From: Nymphaea colorata
Taxonomy: Eukaryota > Streptophyta > Magnoliopsida > Nymphaeales > Nymphaeaceae
Direction of reading: 5' to 3'
Length of the DNA stretch: 64,000 bases
NCBI RefSeq assembly: GCF_008831285.2
Contig: NC_045144.1
Location: 62,001 to 126,000, forward strand
This document shows, piece by piece, positions 24,192-35,411 of the stretch (position 1 is the stretch's first letter; every line of letters begins with the position of its first letter). The notes under the pieces were generated by a model. That model had not been told where the DNA came from. It saw nothing but the letters and a program-made list of their open reading frames with translations, and searched no databases. The position numbers were made by a program, and so were the translations under genes.

Positions 24192-26392
24192 CAGTAATTG
24201 GCTGGCGTTACATGGCTGTTTTGAGTTGACCGCTCTTGCGTTGAGTGATGTTTATCCCCTCTCAAGACTGTAAAAAGTTTCATGTTTGAGTTGAAGTTGG
24301 ACTTGCATTTCATTCTTAAATCAAAATTTCAAACCATCAAATGCCCCCTAAAAGAGCGGTCGACCATTTGTTTGTTCGTGGCCATTCTCTTGGGCCAGGC
24401 TGTCTATAATAGCGTGTAGTCATCTTTTGACATCATTCTCCTTCTCTTTTTTGCTTCTATATATTGTTGTTTGTGTGCGGTTCTTTATAATTTGGGGATT
24501 TCTTTTCATCTATTTTGTAATGTATTTTTTTCATTTCATCTGTGAAAATTGGTTTGAATCAACCTATTTGAATTGTACCAGCTTGTTCGCCTGAATGATG
24601 AAATAACAATCGGCAAAGTTTAATATTTTATAAATAAACTTGTGCTAGCCCCTTTCCTAAAAAATAACATAACATATGTAGGACTCTAATTTTAGATGAG
24701 CAGGAGGTCACCCCACAATCTTAGAGAAAGCCAGAAGCTCCCTCTTTCCCCTTACCCTCAAGCCCACGGCCGCATCGATGCCTGTGAGTGGGGCCAAATA
24801 TCCATCAACTAGCATAGTGCTTCCACTCTAGTTGCAGTATAGAAATGTAGCACCAACATCACTCGCGCTCGGTTAGACTTCAGCTAAGCATCCCCCTTTC
24901 CGTCTACCTACTTAGGGGTTGTTCTTATTTTGAAAATTTTATGAGTGTCCCTGCTGTCAAATGACTCTTTAACAATATTGGAGCCACATTACGGATATTG
25001 TAAGCAATTTCTCTTACCTGTCATTGATACTAGTTTTTAAAACTTTTTATATACCTTAAAGTTGAAAATTAAACTAATATTGCACCTTAGCCAGAAACTT
25101 TTGGATTTGCCACTACCCCTTTAGGGATCTATTTTTCTTCAGCTTGTTCTGTTGCTGAAATCCATTTTGGTGATTTTTGGACTCTAATTAGTTTCAAGGC
25201 ATGAAGCATAGACTCTCCATCCAACATGCACCAAACTCCATAAGTTAGTGATGTACTGCATATTTTGGTGATTGATTATAACCTTGCTTAGATTATCTTG
25301 CAATCAAGTTGAGGAGTTATCATGTTCTAAGTTTAAAATAAATAGTTTTCTAGTACCTAAACAAATTCTTGTATAATAATGTAATTGCACTGCATGAACT
25401 TCCTGCAGCGGCAGCTTGTGACATCAAATAGTTTTTTTTTTCATTCAGAAACTGTCGTGGGAGATCCTCGTTCTATTCATGAGACATCAAATAGGTAATT
25501 AAATATATAAATGAAAGTAATTAATCCACTGTCTATGTCATAATTTACAGACACCAAGATTGGAACATTTTGCCGGGGGGGACTTATAGTGGCTGGTGAC
25601 ATTAGCTAGTAATGTAACAAGTTCTTGCGTCATTTACTAGGGATTGCATGCAACCTTTTGTGTTTCTGCACCCTTCTCCAAAATCCAAGCAATGCTAAGT
25701 AATAACGTTTGAATATTCTTGTGTTGAAGAATTCCAATCACAAATTGATCAAGAACAGAGACATCTTAATGAATCCCTTAGGTAACCACAGTAAGCATTG
25801 AACATGCTGTAAGAGGGAAAGTATTGAAGCTAAGTGTGGGTTGCTGTGCACCATTGCCTATACCAGTCAGTCAAAAATATATTGTGATGATGCTGAACCC
25901 GGTTGCTGTCACATCATAGTGCCCATGTTTGATGTGACTCACGTGCCCTCCAGCCAAAAAGTCTTGGCTCCGCCACTAAAAAACGGGTTGAGATCACTAG
26001 TTAGTGGGTTAGCATGAGCTTATTCGTGTCATGAGAAATCAATTTTTTGATGGGATATTCATATGATCCATCTATTCTAGAAGGTTGACTAGAAAATAGA
26101 CGAATGTCATCATACTTTAAACATGTTTAACGATTAAAATGGGTGATTAAAGGGATTCAAATAAAAGTTAGTCTATTTTTTTTCTCTTTGAACTGGCCTT
26201 TGTGTCCAATTAAGATGAACCTCTACAGCTGGATGATTATTTTTTTGTTTGGTGTCGATAAAAACCATTGCAAAAGATGCATTTGCAATGATCAATTGCG
26301 TTACCATGGTTTTCAATAATGGAACAGAACTTTTATGGCAGTTTTTAACAACACAAAATAACCATCCAAGCATAGAAACAACTGTGATTTCA

Positions 26393-26394
<2 letters not shown>

Positions 26395-26486
<92 letters not shown>
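26395..26486. repeat. (CA)n(TA)n compound microsatellite
   Basis: About 16 CA units followed by about 30 TA units. It is the longest of the four homologous arrays in block C. Confidence 0.95.
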
Positions 26487-26488
<2 letters not shown>

Positions 26489-29000
26489 CCTCTAAATTGC
26501 TTTGTTGATGCTTCTAGTATGTTTTCTATCTGGGAAGATGTCTAACCTGACCCTACAAGTAACAGACATTATCTATGTCTATAGATGACCTTTGCACAAT
26601 TATTTCTGCTGCTGAAACAAGTACATCTTGTTTAGGATTTACCATCATAGAAACCGATTCTGTTGAATTTGAATGAACCTGAAATTGTGGGACACCTGAT
26701 ACAGAATAGGCTCTAGGGAAATGGAGGTAAGGCTAAGGTTTCGGCCATCTTGTTGAGAGGTAGTATGAAATACCCCTCTTGCTCACCTGATGCTAGGGAA
26801 GATCTCTATAGATTGTTCTTATTTTTTTAATTGCTTCAGTCTTAACACAAAAAATAAGGTCGACTGAATGCTAGTCGGGTCTGGCTCATGGCGATCATTT
26901 ACCGACAATTGATCCTACACATGGCTCCTACACATGGCTCCTACACTGCCTTTATGATTGCAGCTGGCCCCTACACATGGCTCCGGGTTTCAGACAATGG
27001 TCGGCTTTGACTCGTGGTTGATGTTGAAAGAACAAGCCGACCATGGCAGGACGTGATGAAGCACAAAGTCAAGAAGGCGCCAACCTTGACTTCCATGTAA
27101 ATGAGTGAAGCCATTAAGAGAAAGCTTTATCTGCAATATTTCGCACTTGCTGGTCTACATATCAGACCTATGGGCAGCCAGCAGCAATCCCACTTAACTG
27201 CTTTATTCAATTATCTTCGGCATAGGGGGTTAGTAGCCCAGACAGAAGATCAAAATTCTAGATAAAGGACACTAGGTATAAATTTTTCAATTTTTAAAGA
27301 ATGAGAAAATTTGTTCAATAATATTAATATAAAAATAAAAAGCTTTTAAAATTTATGTAATTTCCAATACTTAACGAGAGAAAGTAATGTGTCCATCAAA
27401 GGAGAGAAGAATATTTTGTTAATTTATTAAAAATATTCTCCTTAGTCTTTTTACTTTTTTCTATTTTCAATTTTGTCCTTATAATTTTTTTTAATGTGAA
27501 TTAAAGTTATTTTAATCATTAACCATATTGACGTACAAAAAAAATTATGCATCAGTATAGCGACACTTAACCTATAACCTGCCTCTACTCCTGCTAGCTG
27601 CTCTCAACAGGTGTTATGGGACTTATGGTCACCTTTTAAAGGTGGTACTGATTTTTATGAGTCGCCTCCATCAGATGGGTAGAACCCTTGTGGCCTCCTT
27701 CCCACAAAAAAACTACTTTAAAGAGGCCCACACACTAGTCCACATTTTTGAAAAATATGTTTGGTTGGCAAAAATTCATCATCCAAATGCCTTGGATGAT
27801 GGTTAGAACAGAAAGGGAAAGGAGAAAAGTGAGGAAAGGATGGACAAAGAAAGAGAACATTTCGTTTCTAGGTCTTGCTTTTGTTTACAATTTCAAAAAG
27901 CGGACCAAAAAGGCATTGGATTTTCTTTACCATAGACCTTCCCTTAAAAGGATAAGGAAGCCTAGAATAACAACATATCTATTGAATCTGGACATGGTAG
28001 TACTCATTGTGGAAATATCTAGAGCCAAAGTCACTCAATGGGTAAGTCATGAATCCTTAACCTAAATCCATTTTACCAAAAGTTTCTACCATATCAATCT
28101 ACCCTTTTGTACAACCCAATAATTTCAAAAAATGAGCCATCTATGAGGCCAATTGTATTTTTGTGTCTTTTTTCTTTGGTCTTAACAGGTTGGCGCATTG
28201 TTTAATCCGTGTTTCATTTCCTATAAAATTACTTATTTCCTATAAAATTACTTGGGTGCGCCCATAAGCTCATCTCTCTCTCCCACTCGCCAGTGTGGAC
28301 TACTATTTAAAATAAAAATAAAACATGTAATACCTATCTCTTTCTCTGTCCGTCTCTCTCTCTATCTCTATACATGCAAGAGAACTCAAATGGCATGGAG
28401 CTGTTTCTTTGTTTCTTTCTTCCACCACATTTTCACTTTCGGGGTAGACAAGTCAAAAAACAGAGGAACCACCCTGTTGAATAGGAACCACTAGTTTACA
28501 TGATATGGCAGTTCTATCATCGTTGATATTACAGTTCCAGACATGGTGGCAGAGACGCAGACGTGGAGGTGGAATAAAAAGGCTCGAATCTAAATACTTA
28601 TGTGAAGTTGGAAGATTGTGTTCCCATGGCAATATGGTGGCTATGGAAGAACATGAATTATAAATACCATGACAACAAGAAAATCGAAATATGTTACATC
28701 AGAGGCAATTGACCGTCTTTTTATTATGATTCAACAAGTGCTAAATATGACTATTCAAGCAGAAGAACGAGTTTCCACAACTTTTGGTCCTTTTTTATGT
28801 AGGAAGTCTCTCACATATATCATCGACTTCAACACAGATCAGCATCACCACAAAAGCATATAGAATATGGATATGCTTATGAAACCACATCTGAAAGATG
28901 CCTTGGTTTGATCGACCAACTTCCCCATCCCTATTTTAATGCTGTTCACGTTACCTACACCATGGTCCTTATAAAGAGATAGCAATGTCATTGAAAATTA

Positions 29001-29040
29001 TATACATATATATGTATATATATAATATATATATATATAT

Positions 29041-29086
<46 letters not shown>

Positions 29087-29122
29087 ATATATATATGCAT
29101 ATATAATATATATGCATATATA

Positions 29123-29167
<45 letters not shown>
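29001..29167. repeat. AT-rich microsatellite cluster
   Basis: TA arrays broken by tatgcatatataat motifs, running to a short CACACA stretch at 29166-29180. Open frames over it on both strands are low-complexity artefacts. Confidence 0.93.
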
Positions 29168-29174
<7 letters not shown>

Positions 29175-29188
29175 GACACACTATTCCG

Positions 29189-29313
29189 GATGTGCTATAC
29201 TAGTACAACTAGGGTGGAAGCGCTATGCCAGTTGATGGACATTTGGCTCTACTCACATGGGCATGGGCATTATCGGATGCCGGATTTCAGTTTTCACTCA
29301 AGCTGAAACTTGA
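29189..29313. repeat. Micro-inverted segment relative to 35412-35536
   Basis: The reverse complement of this segment matches about 35412-35536 almost throughout, including 'gccatgccagttgatggac'-type landmarks and the 'gaaaactgaaatccgg' end. The adjoining sequence from 29314 matches 35552 onward in direct orientation. Confidence 0.85.
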
Positions 29314-29982
29314 ATGATAACCTTGCTTAGATTATCTTGGAATCGAGCTATCATGTTCTAAGTGTAACATATATAGTTTTCCCGTACCTAACATATATGT
29401 TCAAGTATAATAATGTAATTGGTCTGCATGCCCATCCGGCAGCCACTGCTTGTGATATCAAGTAGGTAATTTTTTGCTGGGAAACTGCCGAGGGAGCCCT
29501 CGCTTTATTGAAATGTCAAATAGGTAATTAAATAAATAAACTAATCCACTGTCTATGTCACTAATTTCTAGACACCAGCTGACATTGTAACATTTTGTGA
29601 GGGTACTATGTTGTAAGAAGGGCAGTAGCGGAGCTAAGGGTGGGTCGGTGTGCACCATTTTACCCATACCAGTTATTCAAAAATTATATTGTGATAAAGC
29701 TGGACTCAGTTCCAGTCACATCATAGTGCCCACATGGGCACTATCAAACTCAGGTCGGTGACTCAAGCGATGTTCAGTCAAAAAATTTGGGTACTGCCTA
29801 CACCAGCCCACGTATGACCACCAAACGCTCTAGCACCAATCTCAATTTTCTGTACTTCCATGAATTTCATGATCCTGACAATCAAAATAAAGGTTTGTAT
29901 AAAATTTAAAATAAAATTTGAATTCACATTGACAAATGCACATTTAAATAAATAGCAAATTAAGTGGTTACTTGTTTGATGA
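29314..29982. repeat. Repeat block E, copy 1
   Basis: Collinear with 35552-36840 from 'aatgataaccttgcttag' to the gap. It lacks the part corresponding to 36040-36650. 29799-29982 matches 36651-36835. No gene is recognised. Confidence 0.85.
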
Positions 29983-30082
29983 NNNNNNNNNNNNNNNNNN
30001 NNNNNNNNNNNNNNNNNNNNNNNNNNNNNNNNNNNNNNNNNNNNNNNNNNNNNNNNNNNNNNNNNNNNNNNNNNNNNNNNNN
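29983..30082. other. Assembly gap (100 N)
   Basis: Exactly 100 N, the conventional length for a gap of unknown size. The left side ends in block E and the right side begins in the middle of block C, so at least one junction is hidden here. Confidence 1.
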
Positions 30083-31010
30083 CTCAATGGGTAAGTCATG
30101 AATCCTTAACCTAAATCCATTTTACCAAAAGTTTCTACCATATCAATTTACCCTTTTGTACAACCCAATAATTTTCAAAAATGAGCCATCTATGAGGCCA
30201 ATTGTATTTTTGTGTCTTTTTTCTTTGGGCTTAACAGGTTGGTGCATTGTTTAATCCATGTTTCATTTCCTATAAAACTACTTATTTCCTATAAAATTAC
30301 TTGGGGGCACCCGTAAGCTCATCTCTCTCCCACTCGCCAGTGCGGACTACTATTTAAAATTCTTCCTCTCTTCCTCTCTTCTCTATCTCTATACATGCAA
30401 GAAAACTCAAATGCATGGAGCTGTTTCTTTGTTTCTTTCTTCCACCACATTTTCACTTTCCGTGGTAGACAAGTCAAAAAGAGAGGAACCACCCTGTTGA
30501 TAGGAACCATTAGTTTACATGATATGACAGTTCTATCATCGTTATATTACAGTTCCAAACTGGTGGCAGAGACGCAGACGTGGAGGTGGAATAAAAGGCT
30601 TGAATCAAAATACTTATGTGAAGTTGGGAAGATTGGTTCCCATGGCAATATGGTGGCTATGGAAGACATGAATTATGAATACCATGACAACAAGAAAATT
30701 GAAATCTGTTACGTCAGAGGCCAATTGACTGTCTTTTTATTATGATTCAACAAGTGCTAATATGACTCTTCAAGCAGAAGAATGAGTTCCACAACTTTTG
30801 GTCCTTTTTTTATGTAGGAAGTCCCTCAGAAATATCATCTACTTCAAAACAGATCAGCATCACCACAAAAGCATATAGAAGATGATATGCTAATGAAACC
30901 ACATCTGAAAGATGCCTTGGTTTGATCGACCAACTTCCCCTTCCCTATTTTAATGCTATTACAGTACCTACACCGCGGTCCTTATACAGAGATAGCAATG
31001 TCATTGAAAT
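30083..31010. repeat. Duplicated block C, partial copy C3 beside the gap
   Basis: Matches 18535-19455 almost base for base except for about fifteen single-base insertions and deletions, mostly deletions in or next to short runs. Substitutions are essentially absent. It may be a true recent copy or an unpolished duplicate of the 18.5-19.4 kb sequence. A 116-codon open frame at 30395-30745 exists only because of these indels and is not a gene. Confidence 0.85.
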
Positions 31011-31874
31011 ATTATATATATATTATATACACACACACACACCCGCACTACTTCTGTCACAAAGAAAACCAATAGATCTCTTATATTTGTGTTAAAAGTT
31101 TTTGAACGAAATGTGAATCTCCTAATTTGTTCATTATAAACACTAATTTAATCTAAATAATGTTCAAGTTCAAATTACTTTTATAAAAAGAAGTGTTTTT
31201 TTTCAAATATTAAAATTTTAATGTTATAAGAGCCATTTATTTTTTAATTATTATGGTATATTAATAAAATAAATAATAACTAACTTAATGTATGTTTATC
31301 AACAAATATATTTGAAGATACTGCTAAATTACGAAAAAAAAAATTAATAGGCCTGGCTTCATTCCCTTACCTAAGTGGTATGTTTTTTTATGATCTTATA
31401 TGTATAAATATATATATTCACAGGCACACACAGGAGTGAGAGAGAGAGAGAGAGAGAGAGCTTGTATTAAATGAAACTAAAGAGTAATGGAAAAACAAAA
31501 GGAAATAGAGAACAAGCAGTATAGAAGAAGTGAGGAACCAATTCGACAGCCAGAAAGCCTTCACGATACCTAAAAATCTCCCTTCAGAAGGTTTGCAATA
31601 AATGGTGGAAATTAAAATGTGCATTAGCAAAGAAGACTTCATTGGGAATGATCCAAATCTTTCACCAGAAGATACATAACCACAACCATGTATGAAAGAA
31701 ATCGTCATCACTTAGACTTGCAAAGGGCCGGCGATCCAAGTAAAAGATCACTAAAACACAAATACAAATGGCAAATGGATCTACAACTTCAGCAAAAGGA
31801 ATCAGACATTTGCCTCTATTAACAAATCTAGCACAACTCTATATTTGCTCAAATTATAATTGCCTTGGCATGCA
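31011..31874. repeat. Repeat collinear with 5000-5700
   Basis: About 31090-31380 matches about 5230-5510 and about 31590-31830 matches about 5540-5700. A (GA)n array lies between at 31436-31460. The right edge is interrupted by the gypsy element. No gene is supported. Confidence 0.7.
31870..31874. repeat. Target-site duplication ATGCA (left)
   Basis: ATGCA directly before the left LTR; the same pentamer follows the right LTR at 34758-34762. The uninterrupted paralogue at 10970-10974 has ATGCA once, as expected for an empty site. Confidence 0.85.
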
Positions 31875-31875
31875 T

Positions 31876-32288
31876 TGTCACGGGCCGACTTCTTCGGACC
31901 ACGCGGAGTGGCAAACTCTCGCCAGTAAGCCGCAAGCCTTCGGTTCGTTCAAGTGGGCGCAGATTACTTGAACGCTTCTTCGAAAACAAAGACACAAAAT
32001 ACTCAAGAGTCTGGAAAGAAAACTCGCAATATATTCACTTTAACAAGATGAGTACATCACGAGGGAAGCAAGTAAGCTTTTAACTTTACTTACATACGAT
32101 GGCCGAAGCCGCTTATAGAATTCCCATGCCGACCATCCAAAACAAGGAATCCCAATATTACACTTGCGGCCGTTTTGGGAGGGTACTTCGACACAAGTGA
32201 ACACTAAGCTTACACCATGACTCAACATAAGCAAAGAAAGTACATTTGCAAAGCAAAGGACTGTACATACTTTAGACACAGGGGAACA
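31876..32288 (-). repeat. 3' LTR of the gypsy element
   Basis: 413 bp, from TGTCACGGGCCG to GGGGAACA on the plus strand, giving TG..CA ends. Matches 34347-34757. Confidence 0.92.
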
Positions 32289-32528
32289 GGCTTCCCCTTC
32301 AAAACAAGTGTCGTCCTCTGCGCTAGCAGCTTCATGGTAGACCCTAACATCTTCTAGATGACTTCGCTTCAAACAGAAGCCATACACCATTGTTGGCTGG
32401 TCTTCGTCTACCCACCTGACCAAGTATCGCTTCGGTTCGCCACAGTGGTTGATTTTGTGCCGAAGGATCTAGTCCAACTGTCAATTGGTGGTCCTCCCGG
32501 TCGAAGGAGCTCGTTGCAAGATTGGTTC

Positions 32529-34250
32529 TCACCTTGGATGGCTTCTCTCCGGGTCGTCAGCATCGGCATAGAAGGGCTGAAGGTTGCAGATGTGGAACAC
32601 AGGATGCCCCTTGAAGTCTAGCGGAAGATCTAACTTGTACGCCAGCTTCCCCATCCTCTTGACCGTAGTAAATGGCCCTTCATACTTTCTGATCCATGCT
32701 CGGCATCGCCCACGAAAGATGCCTGCCCAGTCTGCGTAAAGCTTCACAAGGACTTGGTTGCCCGCTCGAAATTTCATCGACCCTCGTCTTTGATCTGCAT
32801 GTTTCTTCAATTCTGTAGGGGCATGGCCCACTTTATGCCGAGGTGCCTGCCATCTAGGGAGCTTCGCAGGCATTGTCCCTGCGAATTCCTCTAAGATAGG
32901 CGCAAGTGCTTCTGGGACCAAACCAGGAGAGTTTTTAGGCACTTCCCTGGTTGCCACCAAGTCCATCTCGTCGCCATGCTTCGGGCCTCTATTCAATTGG
33001 AGCGCAGATATCATCGCGACCTTGCCCTTGTCTTTCCTCAGTGTTACCGTTGGCAACATGCAAGGAGACTTCTCATCCATAATGCTGACACTATGCAAAT
33101 GCGGCATCGGGACCATCTTCGCTGCACTAAGGAGCTCCATGCCGAGAAACATCAGGTAATCATCCATCGGGACCACAGAGAAGTTGGCTTTCTCTGACCA
33201 ACTCTCAATCTTCACAACCACATTCCGGGCCACTCCATGGATGTGTTTTGCCTTTGAGTTGACTGCCTTCATGCGCAACTCTCCCCTCTCAAGGGTGAGG
33301 CCTAGTCTCCTCGCCTCCACAACTAAGACGAAATTGTGCATGGCACTCGTATCTATCATAGCCATCGTAGGCTTTTCGTTCACCAGAATCTCAACGTACA
33401 TGAGTTCCCCGGAAGGCGTCGTTGTGACCTTGGCTTTCTCTTCACGTTGCAGTGAGTTGAGAAGCTGAAGTGCACCAATCCTCGATCCTTCCCCTTCTTC
33501 AGTCCCGCCTTCGGTAGCCCTCACAGCATTGGCCTATTCGGTGCGTCTCACCTGTTTTGGGCAGACACGCGTATAGTACCTTCCTCCGCAAACCCAACAA
33601 GTCGCTTCTCTTGGTGGCCCATTGTTGTCCTTGCGAAAGAGGGGTTTTCTGTTGGTGGGCTTCTGGGGCGACGATTCACTTCTGTTGTCTCGTCGTTCCT
33701 CCCTCTTACCGTCGTGGTCGGACTCCTTCGTAGACTTGAAGGTATCTATGTAGCTTCTGCGTTGGGTGTCGGCTGCCACATATGCCTGCTCTAAGCTCTC
33801 AAGATTTGATCTCTCCACGTCGGCTTGGGCCCAAGATTGGAGCCCTATGATGAACCAGTTAAGTTTATCTTTTTCTGGCATCATAGGCACGTCCAACATG
33901 ATCTTTTGATATGCCCGAATGTAATCTCTCAAGGCACCAGTCTGTTTCAGGTTTGCAACCAACCTATAGGCGTGCCTTTCAGCATTCATGGGCAAGGTCT
34001 TCACCAAGTTAGAGGGTGATCCGTTCATGGCCACTGACTCGGCCATCTATTCCTGCATCAACTTCATCTCCTCCTTGAATCCCTCAAAGGTCTCGGTAGC
34101 AAAGCCAAGGGCTTCCTCATGGGTGGCCACATCTGCGACCAACCTATTCACCGTTCCTTCCAGGTTTCCCTGGTCATGGGCTGGGCTCGTCTCTACAGGA
34201 TGGGCCGACTCCTCGCCTTTGGCACCTCACAGATTGTATTGGGATGCCAT
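32529..34250 (-). pseudogene. gypsy gag-protease-integrase C-terminus, internally deleted
   Basis: One continuous minus-strand frame from an ATG at 34250 to 32529, broken by three stops: a TGA after the first seven codons, a TAG just before 34046 and a TAG at about 33534. It contains a retrotransposon gag domain (RDYIRAYQKIM region) and a CCHC knuckle of the form CWVCGGRYYTRVC, in which the histidine position is tyrosine. An aspartic protease motif DTSAMHNF follows (family usually DTGATHNF). The frame then enters the first residues of the reverse transcriptase region (LEEFAGTMPAKLP) and jumps to the integrase C-terminal region (HADQRRG, FRAGNQVLVKL, KYEGPF, LPLDFKGHPVFH). Everything between is deleted in frame. 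It is inactive as written. Confidence 0.88.
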
Positions 34251-34330
34251 GGCGTTTTCCTCAACAACAGCAAGTTGGCGCGACAATCTACACCGACTCT
34301 CTGATCGCTTCCACAGATTGGGCAGAATCT

Positions 34331-34343
34331 GGGCTCTGATACT
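34331..34343 (-). other. Primer-binding site (tRNA-iMet type)
   Basis: AGTATCAGAGCCC on the minus strand, close to the common TGGTATCAGAGC and 3 bases from the 5' LTR end. It fixes the element's orientation. Confidence 0.8.
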
Positions 34344-34346
34344 AGT

Positions 34347-34757
34347 TGTCACGGGCCGACTTCTTCAGACCGCACGGCGTGGCAAACTCTCGCTAGTAAG
34401 CCGCAAGCCTTCACCTCTTTCAAGTGGGCGCAGATTACCTGAGCGCTTCTTCGAAAACAAAGACACAAAATACAAAAGAGTGTGGAAAGCAAACTCGCAA
34501 TATATTCACTTTAACAAGATGAGTATATCACGAGGGAAGCAAGTAAGCTTTTAACTTTACTTACATAGGATGGCTGAAGCCGCTTACAGAATTCTCATGC
34601 CGACCATCCAAAACAAGGAATCCCAATATTACACTTGGGGCCGTTTTGGGAGGGTACTCCGACACAGTGAACACTAATCTTACACTATGACTCAACATAA
34701 GCAAACAAAGTACATTTGCAAAGCAAAGGACTGTACAGACTCTAGATGCAGGGGAAG
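34347..34757 (-). repeat. 5' LTR of the gypsy element
   Basis: 411 bp, the partner of 31876-32288, followed on the plus strand by the second ATGCA. Confidence 0.92.
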
Positions 34758-34920
34758 ATGCAGAGTTCTTTTCGGCGATGGCTTGGGCCTCCTTTTTTAC
34801 CCCCCTACCATGTCCAATGATATTGGTTCATGTCGGTTAGTACAGGGTTTGTGCCCGGTCCGGTCAAAGGACACCGAACGGATCAGGCTGGTCTTTCTTT
34901 GGAAAACTAAATGTAGAAAG

Positions 34921-35028
34921 TAAATCAGTGGCTACTCGTTGTGTTCGGCCAGTCGCTACTTGTCAAACAAAATAATGGAAATAAATGAGTGGCTGCTCGT
35001 TGTGTTCGACCAGTCTTTACTTGTCAAC
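34921..35028. repeat. Tandem duplication of about 61 bp
   Basis: 'agtggctactcgttgtgttc' ... 'cttgtcaa' is repeated as 'agtggctgctcgttgtgttc' ... 'cttgtcaa' 61 bp later. The second unit is incomplete. No coding signal. Confidence 0.85.
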
Positions 35029-35411
35029 ATAGCAATCCTAGAAACTAGGCTGCGCCCTGTATCAATGGTCCAGCCATACTATTTTTACATGTATAAGGCC
35101 GGACCGGACCCACCAGTTACCATTTGAAGTTTCTCATATGCCTTTTATGTGGGCAAATGCCCATCCTGATCTCTTTCTTGGGAACATAAAATAACATATA
35201 TTAATATCGAGTTACATGCACAAGGTTGTACACACAAATGTATAGCAGAGGGGAAAAAAAGAAAGGGGGTGGGGTATTTTTGACTTTTTTTGTAAAGAAG
35301 TGTATATTTTGGGATTTTTTACTTTTTTACAAACCCTTTTTGTCCTTCTAAAAAATTATTTTTATTTTTTACTTATCATGTACGATTTTTTTTGCATAGG
35401 GGTGTAAACAT

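Larger units (their letters stand above)
23974..28990. repeat. Duplicated block C, copy C2
   Basis: The longest and most complete copy of block C. It keeps the segment missing from C1 (25387-26059) and runs to 'agagatagcaatgtcattg'. It contains TA arrays at 24151-24190 and a long CA/TA array at 26395-26486. A 105-codon frame at 27748-28065 is partly shared with C1 but resembles no known family. Confidence 0.88.
31875..34757 (-). mobile_element. Non-autonomous Ty3/gypsy LTR retrotransposon
   Basis: A 2.9 kb element read on the minus strand. The 5' LTR is at 34347-34757, a primer-binding site complementary to initiator tRNA-Met is next to it (AGTATCAGAGCCC on the minus strand, 34331-34343), and a gag-protease region follows. 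A polypurine tract (minus-strand gaaggggaagcc, 32289-32300) precedes the 3' LTR at 31876-32288. 5-bp target duplications ATGCA flank it. Full elements are usually 5 kb or more. This one lacks reverse transcriptase, RNase H and the integrase core, so it would need enzymes from a relative to move. The two LTRs differ at a modest number of sites, so the insertion is not brand new. Confidence 0.93.

Noticed and set aside
28969-29203. Tyr/Ile-rich frames on both strands
   Set aside because: Pure (TA)n translation; no biological meaning.
30395-30745. 116-codon plus-strand frame right of the gap
   Set aside because: It is open only because of single-base indels relative to the otherwise matching 18850-19200 sequence, where the frame is closed.
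33988-34554. 188-codon plus-strand frame spanning the gypsy gag and LTR
   Set aside because: Antisense shadow of gag running into the LTR; no domain, and the element is read on the minus strand.
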